Assembly (NCBI RefSeq): GCF_964199755.1 | Contig: NC_133911.1 | Location: 3,561,001-3,625,000, forward strand | Length of the DNA: 64,000 nucleotides | Direction of reading: 5' to 3' | Source: Larus michahellis | Lineage: Eukaryota; Chordata; Aves; Charadriiformes; Laridae | Shown here: positions 1 to 11,600 of the stretch, one piece after another | How the letters are laid out: each line of letters opens with the position of its first letter | Numbering within the stretch: the stretch's first letter is position 1 | Program-made: the position numbers and the translations under genes | Notes under the pieces: model-generated | What the model saw: only the letters and a program-made list of their open reading frames with translations | Told to the model about the DNA's origin: nothing | Database searches by the model: none

Positions 1-43
1 AAGAAGATGGAGTTTCTGAAGCAGAAAATAGAACAGGAATTTC
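1..43 (+). CDS. INTS11: INTS11 coding exon (5' cut by window edge)
   Basis: Frame starts at base 1 and encodes [14 protein letters not shown] plus one base of the next codon. The donor is GTACGT at 44. The exon start lies outside the window. Confidence 0.88.
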
Positions 44-3000
44 GTACGTATAGTGTTGATATTTAGAGGGAATGGCAGTAGAAGGCAGGCATTGCAATTT
101 GCATACTTAATCCACTGGCCAGAGTTAGGCATGGTGTCATTTACAGGACCAGTCACCCTGGGACTGCAGCATTCTTGTTTAACGCGTTAAGCCCACTTAA
201 TTTTAATGCCCATTTAGACCTGAAGTAGAAGGTGCTTTGTTACGTTTGTATTGTTACGGTTCAGCACTTAGTGAGTTTTTATTTCTTTAGACTCCTAAAA
301 GAAGCTGAGGCAGGCAGGGTACACCTGAAATTGTAAGTGAGCAATTTTGGTTGCTAACAGGGAATGAGCTCCAGAAAAAGATTAATTCCTTAGAAACAGC
401 TACTCTTAAAAGGAGTGGAGAAAGCACAGACGTCGCATTGGATGGTTACTTATTGTCTGCAGATTTCTTTGCAGTAATTTGTTGTTGACATCAGAGCGCA
501 GGCAGTCCTGCTCTGGGGACGCTGGCACCCTGCCTGGGGGCGAAAGGGGGGCGCGGGAGGGGAGGTGCTGCTGCAGCAGCGCTGACACCGGGCCTTTGCA
601 TTGCAGATGTCAGCTGTTACATGCCTGCAAACGGAGAGACCACAACGATATTCACCAACCCCAGCATTCCAGTGGACATATCCCTGGGACTCCTGAAGAG
701 AGAAACAGCAATAGGTGACACATTTTTAACCAAGAATTTAATCTTTTGGGCGCTGCCGCTGTGTTGTCTAGGCCTTATCTTGGGTGGGAACAGTGGTGCA
801 GGGCCGTTTGTAGCAATGGTGACTTAGAGCAGTTCTTCCTGTAAAAGAACGGGTTTTATGAGCATTTAGTGGTTGAGAGGGCTTCCTGTGAAATGAAGGC
901 TACTCTGCTGTTAATGTACAGTCGATAATGTTTAAAAACAAACACACACACTCCACCATGTTTGCTACTCATTGCCCCTTCACTGTGAAAACAAAGTCCA
1001 GGTATGCTCTTACTAGCCAGGGCTGTCAAAACTGGAATTACTTTTATAAACCCCATTTAAGAAAAAGCTAAAACTTCTCAAATAGGAAGCGATGTGGGAA
1101 GAGAAGCACTTGGTGTGTATTACTAAGCTTGGTTTCTTATGTTTCTAGAGCACTAATGGTTTAAGCATCATGCGCTTTAACAGACAGAACAAAGATGTAA
1201 AATCTTAGTCTCTGAGCCTCAGCAGTGACTCGGAAATCAAATCTATTAAGTCCTAGAGGAATCGTCTTGTGTGAAAAGTAAGTGCATGATCGTTAACCAT
1301 GTTGTCGTTCTCTTCCATTGGCCTTTGTTTAGGTCTCTTACCAGATGCCAAGAAGCCAAAGCTAATGCATGGGACATTAATTATGAAGGATAACGTAAGT
1401 AAAAACAGTTCTTACGGTTGTCTTGTGTCCTCTGATAAAGTATGTTGTTATAATTCATAAGTGAGGTCTGGGTGAACCAAGGAGCTAAAGGTAAGCAGTC
1501 CTAGTTTCTTGGAAAGGGCCCAGTAACACCATACCTGTGGAGATCAATCCGTAAGACAGACTCTTTAGCTTAGCCGTTGTCTTGACTGATGGTCTTCTCT
1601 AGTCCCACAACTTCAGAATTGGTATCTTGCTATTCCTGAGGGTGTTGCGGAAGTAGAATTTTTACTGGCCACTCTCATGAATGTTCATGGATGAAGTCAG
1701 GGGAAACAGACACATTTGAAGAGCTGCTTCTGTCCAAAGTCTGTTTTCTACCTGGGCCCCTGCAGCTACAGCCATTCTGAGGTGGCTGTGGCTTCCGGCC
1801 TTGTGAAGCCAAGGTGTTTCCGACTCCCTGTGCCTGTAAAAATCAAGAGAATCAAGGAGCAGTGTGGTGTTGGTAGACCTCAGCTTGCTGGACAAGGCTG
1901 GAAAGGTGCCAAGGGAGTTGTTCTTACTCTGTAACACCATGTTTATTTAAACAAATCATTCCCCCGATAACAAGGTTAAACCAACTTCCATTAAGGGAGC
2001 AACTTTAATTTGGGGAAATAAAGAATGGGTACGATTATTTAGGCGGAGGTTTTGCCACCGTCTTACCTCTGTGCCAGGCTGTTTGTGCTTGTGACTGAAA
2101 TGTGCCGAGACATTTCAGAGGTTGAAAAGGAATGATCTTACCTGCTGGAGTCTGCAGTGATGAACCACGCAGCTGATGCAAAGGAGGAATAAAACTTCAG
2201 AAAAAGCAAAGAAATAGCTTATAACGGATTTGTAATTTTCCTCTGCAGAGCTTCCGCCTGGTTTCTCCCGAGCAGGCTTTGAAGGAGCTGGGCCTTGCAG
2301 AGCATCAGTTGCGTTTCACCTGCCGCGTTCACATTCAGGATCCGCGGAAAGAACACGAGACAGTGCTCCGTGTATATAACCATCTCAAAGGGTAAGCGTT
2401 GGCTTTTTTGAGCTTATTCTTAGATGAAGCTTAAAAGCTCTTCCCTTCCTACAGGCAGCTGGTCCGTTCTGCGAGCGGTGTTGTGCTCAGGTGAACAGGG
2501 TTCAGGCTGGAGCTACAGCTATTGTCAAAGCCAGAAATAAATTCTGTAGGAAATCCTACACGGTTAATATAAGCACCAAAACAAGCAGGCTACGAATCGG
2601 CCCCATTCTCCCTTCCTTGGGCAGCGGGTGCTGGCTCAGAGACCCAGCTAGAAGTAGTAACAAAACGCTGGTGTTTGGGATTCAAAGATAGAGGGGGTGA
2701 CCCACCCTTCAGCTTGTTCCATCCAAAATAAATCATCAAACTTCTCTCTTACCAGGGTCCTGAAAGATTATTCAGTGCAGCATCTCCCCGATGGTTCTAT
2801 AACAGTGGAGTCCATTCTCATCCAAGCCACAGCACACTCAGAGGATCAAGGAACCAAAGTTCTGCTCGTTTCCTGGACTTACCAGGTAGGAAATGCTTGA
2901 AGACGCGCTTTTCATGCAACCCTGATCTTATCTTACCTCCTTTACAGTCCCAAACTGCCCTAGACAAAGTCACGACCTTTTCTTCCTTAAAAAAGCGTAC

Positions 3001-3439
3001 TTTCTCTGGCTGTATTTTTAAATGCTTTCTTTACAGCAAGGAAATGTCTTCTTGAGGGCAAAGCAACAAAAAAATTACATCAATGGTTCTTTATTCTTTG
3101 CTTTCAAGAAAAATGGTCCTTCTCCTCCAAAGAGAGACCTCAGGTCCAGACACCTGCTTTGGCAAATGGGAGTTTTACGCCGATACTTTGAAAGAAGACC
3201 CAGAAATGCATTTGTGCAAACGGGACTGGTTTCCTTTTTGAACACTGCTAACACTAGATTTTGATGGGCCCAAGAATTATTTCAGTCTATTTCTAGGTAC
3301 CAGAGTTGAAAATTTATTGCCCCAAATGGGAAAGTCAAGTAGAAGATTGCTTTCATCCCGTTTTTCTCTCTAGGATGAAGAACTGGGCAGTTACCTCACG
3401 TCCCTTCTGAAAAAAGGACTGCCCCAGAGTACAGCGTGA
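1..3439 (+). CDS. INTS11: INTS11 (CPSF3L), Integrator complex subunit 11, C-terminal part
   Basis: This is the 3' end of INTS11, the metallo-beta-lactamase/beta-CASP endonuclease of the nuclear Integrator complex, which cleaves snRNA and paused RNA polymerase II transcripts. Six coding exons join in frame (1-43, 607-714, 1333-1394, 2249-2391, 2756-2885, 3374-3439) to give 183 residues and a TGA stop; every junction has GT/AG ends and consistent phase. Recognised segments are [68 protein letters not shown] and [11 protein letters not shown], the hallmark C-terminus of this family. The catalytic N-terminal domains lie off the left edge. The part present is the C-terminal region, which in the family pairs with INTS9. 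Paralogue CPSF3 ends differently, and the PUSL1/ACAP3 neighbours also fit INTS11. The gene is tail-in toward PUSL1, as in mammals. Confidence 0.95.
607..714 (+). CDS. INTS11: INTS11 coding exon
   Basis: A pyrimidine-rich tract ending TTGCAG precedes 607. The exon encodes [13 protein letters not shown]... through LLKRETAI, and a GTGACA donor starts at 715. Phase 2 nt in, 1 nt out matches both neighbouring exons. Confidence 0.93.
1333..1394 (+). CDS. INTS11: INTS11 coding exon
   Basis: The acceptor is TTGTTTAG and the donor is a perfect GTAAGT at 1395. It encodes [21 protein letters not shown] and ends in phase 0. Confidence 0.93.
2249..2391 (+). CDS. INTS11: INTS11 coding exon
   Basis: The acceptor is TTTTCCTCTGCAG and the donor is GTAAGC at 2392. 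It encodes [20 protein letters not shown] followed by the RFTCRVH segment, and leaves two bases of a Gly codon. Confidence 0.95.
2756..2885 (+). CDS. INTS11: INTS11 coding exon
   Basis: The acceptor is TCTCTCTTACCAG and the donor is GTAGGA at 2886. It encodes [19 protein letters not shown] through [10 protein letters not shown] and ends in phase 0. Confidence 0.95.
3374..3439 (+). CDS. INTS11: INTS11 terminal coding exon
   Basis: The acceptor is TTTCTCTCTAG. The exon encodes [21 protein letters not shown] and then TGA. The 3' UTR follows. Confidence 0.95.
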   Translation, partial: DEELGSYLTSLLKKGLPQSTA

Positions 3440-3525
3440 GCCACAGAGCAGCAGGCGCAGTGCTGGTTCAGAGAGATTAGATTTTATTTTGTTTACATAG
3501 TCAATGTCTTTTTCTGCTTTTGTTT

Positions 3526-3531
3526 AATAAA
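3526..3531 (+). terminator. INTS11 polyadenylation signal AATAAA
   Basis: A canonical AATAAA sits 87 bases after the INTS11 stop codon, giving a short 3' UTR. A TG-rich stretch (GTGTTTGTCC) follows about 10 bases later, as expected for the downstream element. Cleavage probably falls near 3545-3560. Confidence 0.8.
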
Positions 3532-3559
3532 GGAGTTACAGTGTTTGTCCAGTTGCTGC

Positions 3560-6024
3560 AGCGGCAGCGTACACTGCTCAGCAGTACCGGGATCTCCCCG
3601 TCGGCAGCCTGTCGGGGAGCCGTTACAGCCTGTTTTTCCAGTCCCGAGGAACAAGCTTTGAGTTGCTCACACAGTAAGGTAAAAGACACTCAGGATTCCT
3701 CCCCTCCCACAGCTCACTTCCCGTAAAACTTCAGCAGTGCAGAGCAAAACAAGGAGCTTTTAAAGCTTCACAATTAAAATGCAAAGTACGAGTAGAACAG
3801 AAGAAAAAGTGTAAAGCCCTGAAGGTGCTATTTACCCAGCAGCGTGAGTGCCCTGACTGCCCGCAGTGACGGCTCACCAGCCTGCAGGAAAGCTCTGCTC
3901 CTCCGTGGAGTCTCTAATAATTAAAAATTTTCCTTCCTCTGTCCAGAACATAAAAATTGTGCTTAGTGGGAAAGAACAGTCCCGCCAGTGCTGGGAAGTT
4001 TTTCTATAGCCTATAAATGGGACAAAAATAGCAGTATCTCATGAAAGATAAAAGATTAGTTTGTCCTAATACTCCCTCAGAGGCTCTCATCAGCTTCGTT
4101 CTACAACGGCAAGGATCTGCACTTCTCTTACCAAGCCCAGTCAAGCAGAGGAACACAGGAATCGTTATTTTCAATATTTTAGAAAAGTTTGAGCAGGTTT
4201 TCTCACCACTATTTAAAGAGTTCCTCCAAGCTAAGAGCAAAATACAGGCAGGCAGAGAGGGCAGTGGCTGCCCCAGCGTTAGGAACAGGATACAGACTGC
4301 ACGGAGCAATAACGCAAGTCAGGCCCATCCCAACAAGTGTAGTACTGCACCCACACGAGCCCTCTATTACAAAGCTTTAGCTCTATTAAAATTTCAGATC
4401 TGCTCTTGGTTTGCTTGCTGCGTACAGCTCCGATGGCTAAAGTGGTTCAGTGATGGGGTTTAACTGATCAGTACAGCCCCCCAAATTCAAGACCCTCACT
4501 TACCATCATAATGCCTTTTTTTTTCCCCCCACAAACCAAGACCTTAACATCCCCCTACGCCCACGCATCTTATTTTCCAAACCTCTTACCTCCTGTCCTT
4601 GACCAGAGAGCAGACTGTGGCATCGGCTGCCATCAGCAAACTGGCTGAATATGGGCAGAAGCTGCAACATCCATTGTGGTGCGAAGAGAAGTTACACATC
4701 AGAGAGACACCATCATTTATCATCTCCCCCCCGCCTTCTGCCACAATAATCCCACACCTGCCTTGAAGCTCCCTGGCAGTTCTTGTTCCACATCCAATGG
4801 CCCAGCATAACCTTGGAACCCCGACCACCTGGTGCACGTGCCAGGTCGCAGCGGGACTTTGTGCACGTTTGAAAGTGGAAATACTGATGTAGCACGTTGC
4901 GACAGTCCAGCAAACCTTGGTTCATGTTAAACAAGCCTGTGACAATTTCCCTTCCATTCTCAGCAGCTTGCGTGCCTGCAGGCCAACAGCATCTGTCCCT
5001 CTCTGAAGTGTGGGGGTGGTGTGGGAAGGAACACAACAGCAAGATCTGTGTATCCGTTACCAAAAATCACATCCTCTTAAGTAAACCCTTGGCTTTGAAG
5101 GAGGTTTGTCAGCCAGGCCCGTGGTTTTCTGGTGACTCTGATAACCCACGAACGAGAAATTCTCGCCGAAGTCACATAGTTCACAGGGTGGAAAACAGGA
5201 GTTCTCAGAAGCGGTGTGGTTCTGTTAATACAAGAGAAGGGGTGAAACACGTCAGGCACATTTTGTGATGTAAACACAGTGGCTGAAGAAAGCTTTGACA
5301 TTTGACCAGGCCGGCACCATGTAAGGAGTTGTGCAACTCCTGCAGTAACCACGTAAGGAGAGGAGGTTGTTTTACCCACCACACAGGGTTAACCGACTGA
5401 TAAATACTTGCATCTGTTATCTTCTGGAACTGCATTAACAGATGTTCAGCCTGAATCCATAGGCAGGCGATGGTGGAAACCCTGCACTGAACCCCTCCTC
5501 GGGATGCCAATCCCTCCATGCGCAGGGAGGGAGGAGAAGCCCTTATTTGGCTGTGGAATGTGGGCAGGGATCGGTTTGGGAGCCCAGCTGGCCACGGTGT
5601 GCCCCAGGGAGAAAACACAGGAGCCCTCCAAAATAGGGAAAAGCCAAGCAGGGCTGCCCACATCCACTCGCAGATTACTGTCAGTTAGGAGGCTGGTTTC
5701 CTTCAATTAACCCTTTCCTGGGCTGTACCGCTTTCCAGAGAAGGGCCCTGTGTTCTCCTACCAACCCCAGAATTAAACCGAAGGAGACCAAACCACGCTG
5801 TGTTCACGCACACTGGTGTTTCCCCACGTGTTGTCTAGCACTGTCAGAGAATGCGGCTCCCCCAGGGACCACCCAAGTTGGCTAATAACAATAAATATCT
5901 GTTTGGTACTTCCCCCCGGTGTTGCCTTGATGTGACGACCACTGTAGGAAAGAACGGAAAGCTTCACGGGTTTGTTTTCAAAGCAACAGTCGGAAAGAGG
6001 AATATTGTACTTACTTGAAGTAGC
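3560..6024. other. intergenic between INTS11 and the GPCR; no gene seen
   Basis: Short open frames occur on both strands, but none resembles a known family or joins by splice sites. No CR1 end is visible. The right part may hold the 3' UTR of the minus-strand GPCR, but I found no clear minus-strand AATAAA close to its stop. Confidence 0.5.
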
Positions 6025-7086
6025 TCAGTTGATCCCATCTCTGCGGGTTTTATTTCCGTGTCCCTCTTGTACTTTATAAATGTAGGAGGACTCCCCGAAT
6101 TTCTGGTCGCAGATTGTGTACACAATTTTAGACCTGAATCTGAGCTTGAAGTTGCAGCGCCATCGCTTGCTGGAGGAGGTGAAGTAGTACAAGAGAGGGT
6201 TAAGGCAACAGTTGAAGCTCACCAGGGCTAAGGTGACCCTTCGCATTTTGTAGATGAGGTTGGTGAATGACTCATTCTGGATGACCTGGATTCTCATTAA
6301 AAAGTGGAGCAAGTGAGTGAGGTGATAGGGGAGAAAGCACAAAGTACAAATGAGCAAGATGATGTAGATAGTGGTCAGGGCCTTCCTCTTGCGAATGCTG
6401 TGCTTGATCTGGGAGATCCGCTTCACAATGAGAGGGTAGCTGATCAGAATGATGGAAAATGGGATCACAAACCCAAAAACTAAGGCCAGGATGTTGTACG
6501 GTGCCATGCGATAAGTCCAGCTACTCGTAGTAAAGTTCTCAAAACACGCTATTGTGTTCCTCGCGCCACTGTTGTGGAGGGGACCTCCAAGGATAAGTGG
6601 AACCATGACACTTAGGGCGACCACCCAAAGGACCGTGACCACCATCACGTAATGGATGACTTTGATCTGGATGTATGCGAAGGGGTGCAACACCGCGATG
6701 TAGCGATCCACACAAATGCAGGTGAAAAAGGCAATGCTTAGATAAATGTTGATGTAGTACAGAGTCCCAGTTACCCTACAAGCCATGTCACCAAAGATCC
6801 AATTGTTCCGATTCAGGTGATAATGAATTTTGAATGGCAACACACAAACAAACAAGGTGTCTACCAGAGCCAGATTAATCAGGTACACGTAGGACTGAGA
6901 GGTGTGCGTCACTCTGCAGGACAGCAGGTACAGAGCCAAGACATTTTCTCCCAGTCCCAGCACAAAGACAATGCTGTAGATGACAGTAAACAAGGAATAC
7001 TGGAAGTCTGCTTCCAAGCTGAATTCTGAACTGGCATTGGCAACTGTCTCATTGGAGCCTCCGTCACTCCAGGAAATACCTGCCAT
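6025..7086 (-). CDS. P2Y/PAF-receptor-like class A G protein-coupled receptor, intronless
   Basis: A single 353-residue open frame encodes a complete seven-helix plasma-membrane receptor. The N-terminus has two N-glycosylation sequons (N12, N17). TM1 carries N48 (position 1.50) and TM2 carries D76 (2.50). C103 at TM3 and C181 in loop 2 form the usual disulfide. The DRY motif is D127-R128-Y129, W154 lies in TM4, P209 in TM5, CFLPYH (250-255) in TM6, and NPLLY (296-300) in TM7. CFLPYH, CFENF and the opening FQYSLFTVIYSIVFVLGL resemble the P2Y/LPA and PAF receptor cluster (delta-group rhodopsin family). The ligand is unknown; exact orthology is not recognised. The ATG at 7086 begins a standard-length N-terminus. 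All key residues are intact, so I expect it is functional, probably with an upstream non-coding exon. It is tail-to-tail with INTS11 and co-oriented with PUSL1. Confidence 0.88.
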   Translation of the reverse strand: MAGISWSDGGSNETVANASSEFSLEADFQYSLFTVIYSIVFVLGLGENVLALYLLSCRVTHTSQSYVYLINLALVDTLFVCVLPFKIHYHLNRNNWIFGDMACRVTGTLYYINIYLSIAFFTCICVDRYIAVLHPFAYIQIKVIHYVMVVTVLWVVALSVMVPLILGGPLHNSGARNTIACFENFTTSSWTYRMAPYNILALVFGFVIPFSIILISYPLIVKRISQIKHSIRKRKALTTIYIILLICTLCFLPYHLTHLLHFLMRIQVIQNESFTNLIYKMRRVTLALVSFNCCLNPLLYYFTSSSKRWRCNFKLRFRSKIVYTICDQKFGESSYIYKVQEGHGNKTRRDGIN

Positions 7087-8092
7087 GATTTCTGCTGGAG
7101 GATACCTGGCACACGATAAACGTCTTAAGCCATCCCTTACCTCAGGAGGTTCTCGAGTTCTAGTTCATCTCAGGTGGGAAAGAGCTGAAGCTGCACAACT
7201 GAGCGATGTTACGGCTGGCGGAGGCTGTGGTTCAGAGGTCGGTGCTCAGGATGTTTAGCTGGAAAGTGGTGTTGCTGTAAGGGAGAGTTAATCTTTTAAA
7301 ACAAGGGCATTTTAGGTTTACACAGTAGTCAGATTAGTTAGTGGCTCTAAAATCATCACAAGATGACAACACCGAATTAACAGAGGTAGCTTGTTGGGTA
7401 CTTTCCAAAGGAAACTCTGAAATCACACTTCCTCCCAAGAGTTGTTTACCTAATGAAGTCAAAAGCACCCGACATGGTAACTGGAACATTAGAAAGGAAA
7501 AAAAATGGTTTCACTTTAGGTAGGCAAGTATACATCGCTGCTTACGTGAGTCCTTCACTGACAGCAGAGGGACTGTACGCACACACAGACACGCGGGAGA
7601 ATCAATACACACCCAGGCATGGCTAAGCCATAGCTTTAAGCGGCGTAAGACTTAGAACAACCTTTATCTCAGAGTTTTGCCAGAGCAAGAGCCATCGAAA
7701 ATCTCTCTTTTCTAGGTTCAAAGTAGAGTGTTGCAACTGGGGAAAGATAAGGCAGAGGTTGTAGAATCCGGATGGCAAAGGGGACAGGTTGTCTACTGCT
7801 TCTCACCAGACAAGCCCAGTAAGGATGTCTCTGACACAGTCAGGTCACAGCTCCAAAACAAACAAAAGGAATTTTTCCAAACAGCATGTACATTGTCCCC
7901 AGATTCTGTAGAAGCTGGACACAAGAGTTCCTTATGCTCAATGCTGAGTGACTGCCATGGGATGGCAAAACGCGTCTGGCTAAAGGACTCCCTGAAACTG
8001 ATGCCACTCAGCCCCCTGGCAGTACGGCCCCAGGCCTCACCCAGGCACAGAAGCTGCTCACACCACGATACCACACTAATATCGGTTCCTTT
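7087..8092. other. GPCR upstream region; no second gene seen
   Basis: This is the presumed 5' side of the minus-strand GPCR. It is not GC-rich and has no CpG island, consistent with a tissue-restricted promoter or a distal non-coding first exon. A stretch reading TGTGCCAG on the minus strand just before the ATG could be a splice acceptor for a 5' UTR exon, but this is unproven. Confidence 0.35.
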
Positions 8093-8660
8093 CACAGAAT
8101 CTTCATGGTTGGAAAGGACCTTTAAGATCATCGAGTCCAACCAAACAACCTACAATCTCTGCCACTAGAGCATGCCCTGAAGTGCCAAATCTAGACGTTT
8201 CTTAAACACCTCTAGGGATGGTGGCTCAACCCCCTCCCTGGGCAGGCTGTTCCAGTGCCTGACCACTCTTTCAGTAAAGTCATTCTTCCTAATATCTAAC
8301 CTAAACCTCCCCTGCCGCAACTTCAGACCATTTCCTCTGGTCCCGTCATTATTCACCCGGGAGAAGAGGCCAACCCCCACCTCTCTCCAACCTCCTTCCA
8401 GGGAGTTGTAGAGGGCAATGAGGTCTCCCCTCAGCCTCCTCTTCTCCAAGCTAAACATGCCCAGCTCCCTCAGCCTCTCCTCGTATGCCCTGCTCTCCAG
8501 AGCCCTCACCAGCCTGGTCGCTCTCCTCTGGACACGCTCCAGCACTTCAATGTCCCTCTTGTACAGAGGGGCCCAGAACTGAGCACAGCACTCAAGGTGA
8601 GGCCTCACCAGTGCCGAGCACAGAGGCACTTTCAGCACCTTCAGCCTCACCGAATCCCCT
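8093..8660 (-). mobile_element. CR1 LINE 3' fragment with readable ORF2 C-terminus
   Basis: The minus strand reads as the 3' end of a chicken-repeat-1 retrotransposon. A roughly 160-codon open frame runs from about 8650 to 8165 with typical CR1 reverse-transcriptase C-terminal motifs: [59 protein letters not shown] and [11 protein letters not shown]. The short 3' UTR ends near 8093 with the GGTTGGAAAGGACC and CTGTGA-type terminal sequence. It is truncated at its 5' end, as nearly all avian CR1 copies are. The intact frame suggests a relatively young insertion. Confidence 0.92.
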
Positions 8661-8699
8661 AAATCCCTCCCCAGCTGAAACAGGATCCACTTTAGGTCT

Positions 8700-11600
8700 C
8701 ACGTTCTTAAGAGTGGCCAGTGGGCAACACCAACACCTCAGCTGCTGGTCAGTGAGAGGTGAAGGTTGTCACAGTGACACGTGTCCCACTAACGCTCATT
8801 GTCCATCAGGTAACATCAACCCATCTAAGCTCCAGCAGGAGTAAGGAATGGTGGCCGGGGGGAAATAATAAATCCCTGACATGGAGTATTTTACCAGTCA
8901 GTCTTCAACCCAGTTCCAACCTGTTACACAGACGCTGCAGGACCCCGCTACGTACATCAATCCGTTTGAAGTTATTTTAATTCCCTGTGAAAGGTAATAG
9001 AAGTGACAGTCTACGACTGAACAGATGCTTTCCACGTGTCTAGCCACTTCTGTCTCTTATAGTAATGTACCATTTACTTCTCTACCATTTTAAACATATG
9101 GATTCTGATTAAATTCCAAATCCAGCTTTGCTTCCCCAGAGTTACTTTGTTGGGCTTTTGTTTGTTTGTTTGAGGGAGGTGTTACTTCTTCCAAACAACC
9201 AAAACGCACCACTGAACTTCTGTTTCTGTGCAAAGGTATTTGATTTACACAACCACAGAAAAGCAGACAAAGTTTCCAGTGGATTTCGAGTTCATTAAGT
9301 TATTAGAAATGTTTTCATATAAAATCAAGGTTAAGTCTTTGAACTCCGGTCAAGCGTGAGGTTTTTCTCTACCTCTTTTTAATTTTAAAGCATCACCATC
9401 CAACAATCAGAGAAAACAGATCTCCCCGTGTACTGGGTGTCCAAATTGAATCAGCTGAAAAGAATTAGTAATGCAACATAAAAAGGAAAAGAACGCTAAA
9501 TAACCCTTTGTAATAAATAACAAATATTAATGACGGACCCCAAATAAATTATTCAGACAAGGACTTTGTATGGAAGTTTCTCTACTAATGGTAGATTTTA
9601 TGATGCTAAGAGAGAGTGTTCTTTAATTAAACGTCTTTAGGTTATTTTTAACAGTTGCTCTGGGATTTAAAAAACAAAGCAAAACTCCCCAGCAGTCCTT
9701 TGTGCTACCTGCAGTTAGCCATGGGTCTGCTTCTACACCACTGCCTGGATGGCTGAACGCGGGTCGCCCACTTACTGGAGTTGATAACGAGCCCGAAAAC
9801 CCAATAGGTTTTTATTGTAACCAGAAACTGGGAAACATTTGCAGAAACAGCAATAGCAGGTATTTTTGCACTGCGACTATTGAAAAAAAACCCAAACGCA
9901 CCAAACTAAAAAACCCACGCTGCGATACCTGAGCCTGCAGTAGCAGTTGCTTGATTAACACCTGAACAGCACTAGTAGTTGGTTTGGTTTTCTGCCCTGT
10001 AAAGGCTCATAATAAGTTCAGTCAGAAAGTTAACTCACCGGAGCTCAGACCATCATCTCCCGTGCAAAGGCTGCAGCTGAGTACACCGGCCTCTCCAAAG
10101 AGTCCCCACAGCGAGGAGGTCACTGCTAAGCTCTTCTGCGTAGAGTTTTAACACCAGAGCAGGCTGCGCTGCAAGATGCCCTGCAGAGTCTCCCGCGTTG
10201 CTCTGCAGAAAGAAACCACAGGAAACGAAGATGAAAAGCCGTCACTCGGATCCCAGACACAGCACTTGCCCCGCCAGCAAAGCGTTCCGCCCCCCCAGAA
10301 CCGGGGGGAGAGCACAGCACCCAGCCGGCACAGCGCGTGCTTCGGTTCTCTCCATGCACCCACTGCGGGAGGGAGGCACAACGCTCCCACCCAAAGCCAC
10401 CCGTGACCAGCTCAGCCTGCCCTGCCCTCCAGTCCCACCAGTCTGCAGAGCCAGAGCTGCCCCTCTGGAACCAGGTGCCAGTGCTTCGGTCTGAGACGCT
10501 CTGAAAGGGGCCTGCAGCCGCACTCTCACTTCCCCTCAAAGCAAGGAAGAGCAAGACATTGCTGCCATTCCCTTTCAGGCAAAACCACTGTCTAAAACCA
10601 TACGGGCACGTTAAAGTTTGGAACACAGATGGACAAGCCCCGCTGCTGGTGTGGATCTGACCTTACAGCATCCCCGCCTCTGGGTTCTCACCCAGCAAAG
10701 CTGTACCAGGAAAGCACAAACAGGTCCCACAGCAGCTTCAGCTCTCGTTTTCCATGGTAGAGACCCACGACTGCTCCAAAGCTCTGTCATCGTCTTTGGG
10801 AATTAGTCCTCAAGGGAATAAAGCAGCTGGCAGTCGGCACGCTCCACGGGAAGGGAGAGAGTAACCAGAAGCGTCTTGCCTTTCCTTCCCACACTGTCAA
10901 AAGCAGGTCTCTGACAAAACTACTGCCTGGAACCGAGTAGGGAAGAGATGTGTCACTTCTCACGAGGGGACACCTAGGAACGGGCTGTCCTCCTGTTCTG
11001 TATGAGGAGCACTCCCTAACTCAAACCCTACTGCCAAAGGCAAGGGTGGCCTTAAGAGAGGTCAAAAAGAACCGCTGCCTGCCCCTCTGTCGTCCTTGTG
11101 GCTCTCCACCGTGCAAACAGGGAGTGGAAACTCCACAGTCTCTCAAGGCGCTATTAAGATTCTTCCTTTATTTATCTGAAAACAATAGTCTGTATCACTT
11201 TGAATTGCCACATAACAAAGAACATCCTCTTACCTGATCAAGCGGGCTGCCTGCTCTGACAAACTGGCTTTCTCTGTCATTCTTCTCCTCTCATGGACAA
11301 AGGGGAGATTATGGTGGTACCAGGAATCTCAGCTGCACATTGCTTCCACTCCAGGAGTGTTTAAACCAGGTATTGCTGCTTCTGTGAACTTCCGAAGTCA
11401 AAATTCTCATCCTCTTTCCTGTAACCTAGCACTCTAACAGCCATTTTATAACCAAAACAGACAGGGATTCTGATGTCATTCATGAGGAAAAAACCACAAG
11501 TTACCCAATGGGTATTTTATTGCTGGGGCAAGCAGGCAAAACCCGAGGTTAGAGTGGTTTAAAAAAAAAAAAAACAGAAAAAAAATAAAGGGAAAGAAAA

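Noticed and set aside
1-3439. Assignment of the left gene to INTS14
   Set aside because: First considered from the Integrator-like C-terminus. [20 protein letters not shown] and [16 protein letters not shown] are INTS11, and the PUSL1/ACAP3 neighbours confirm it.
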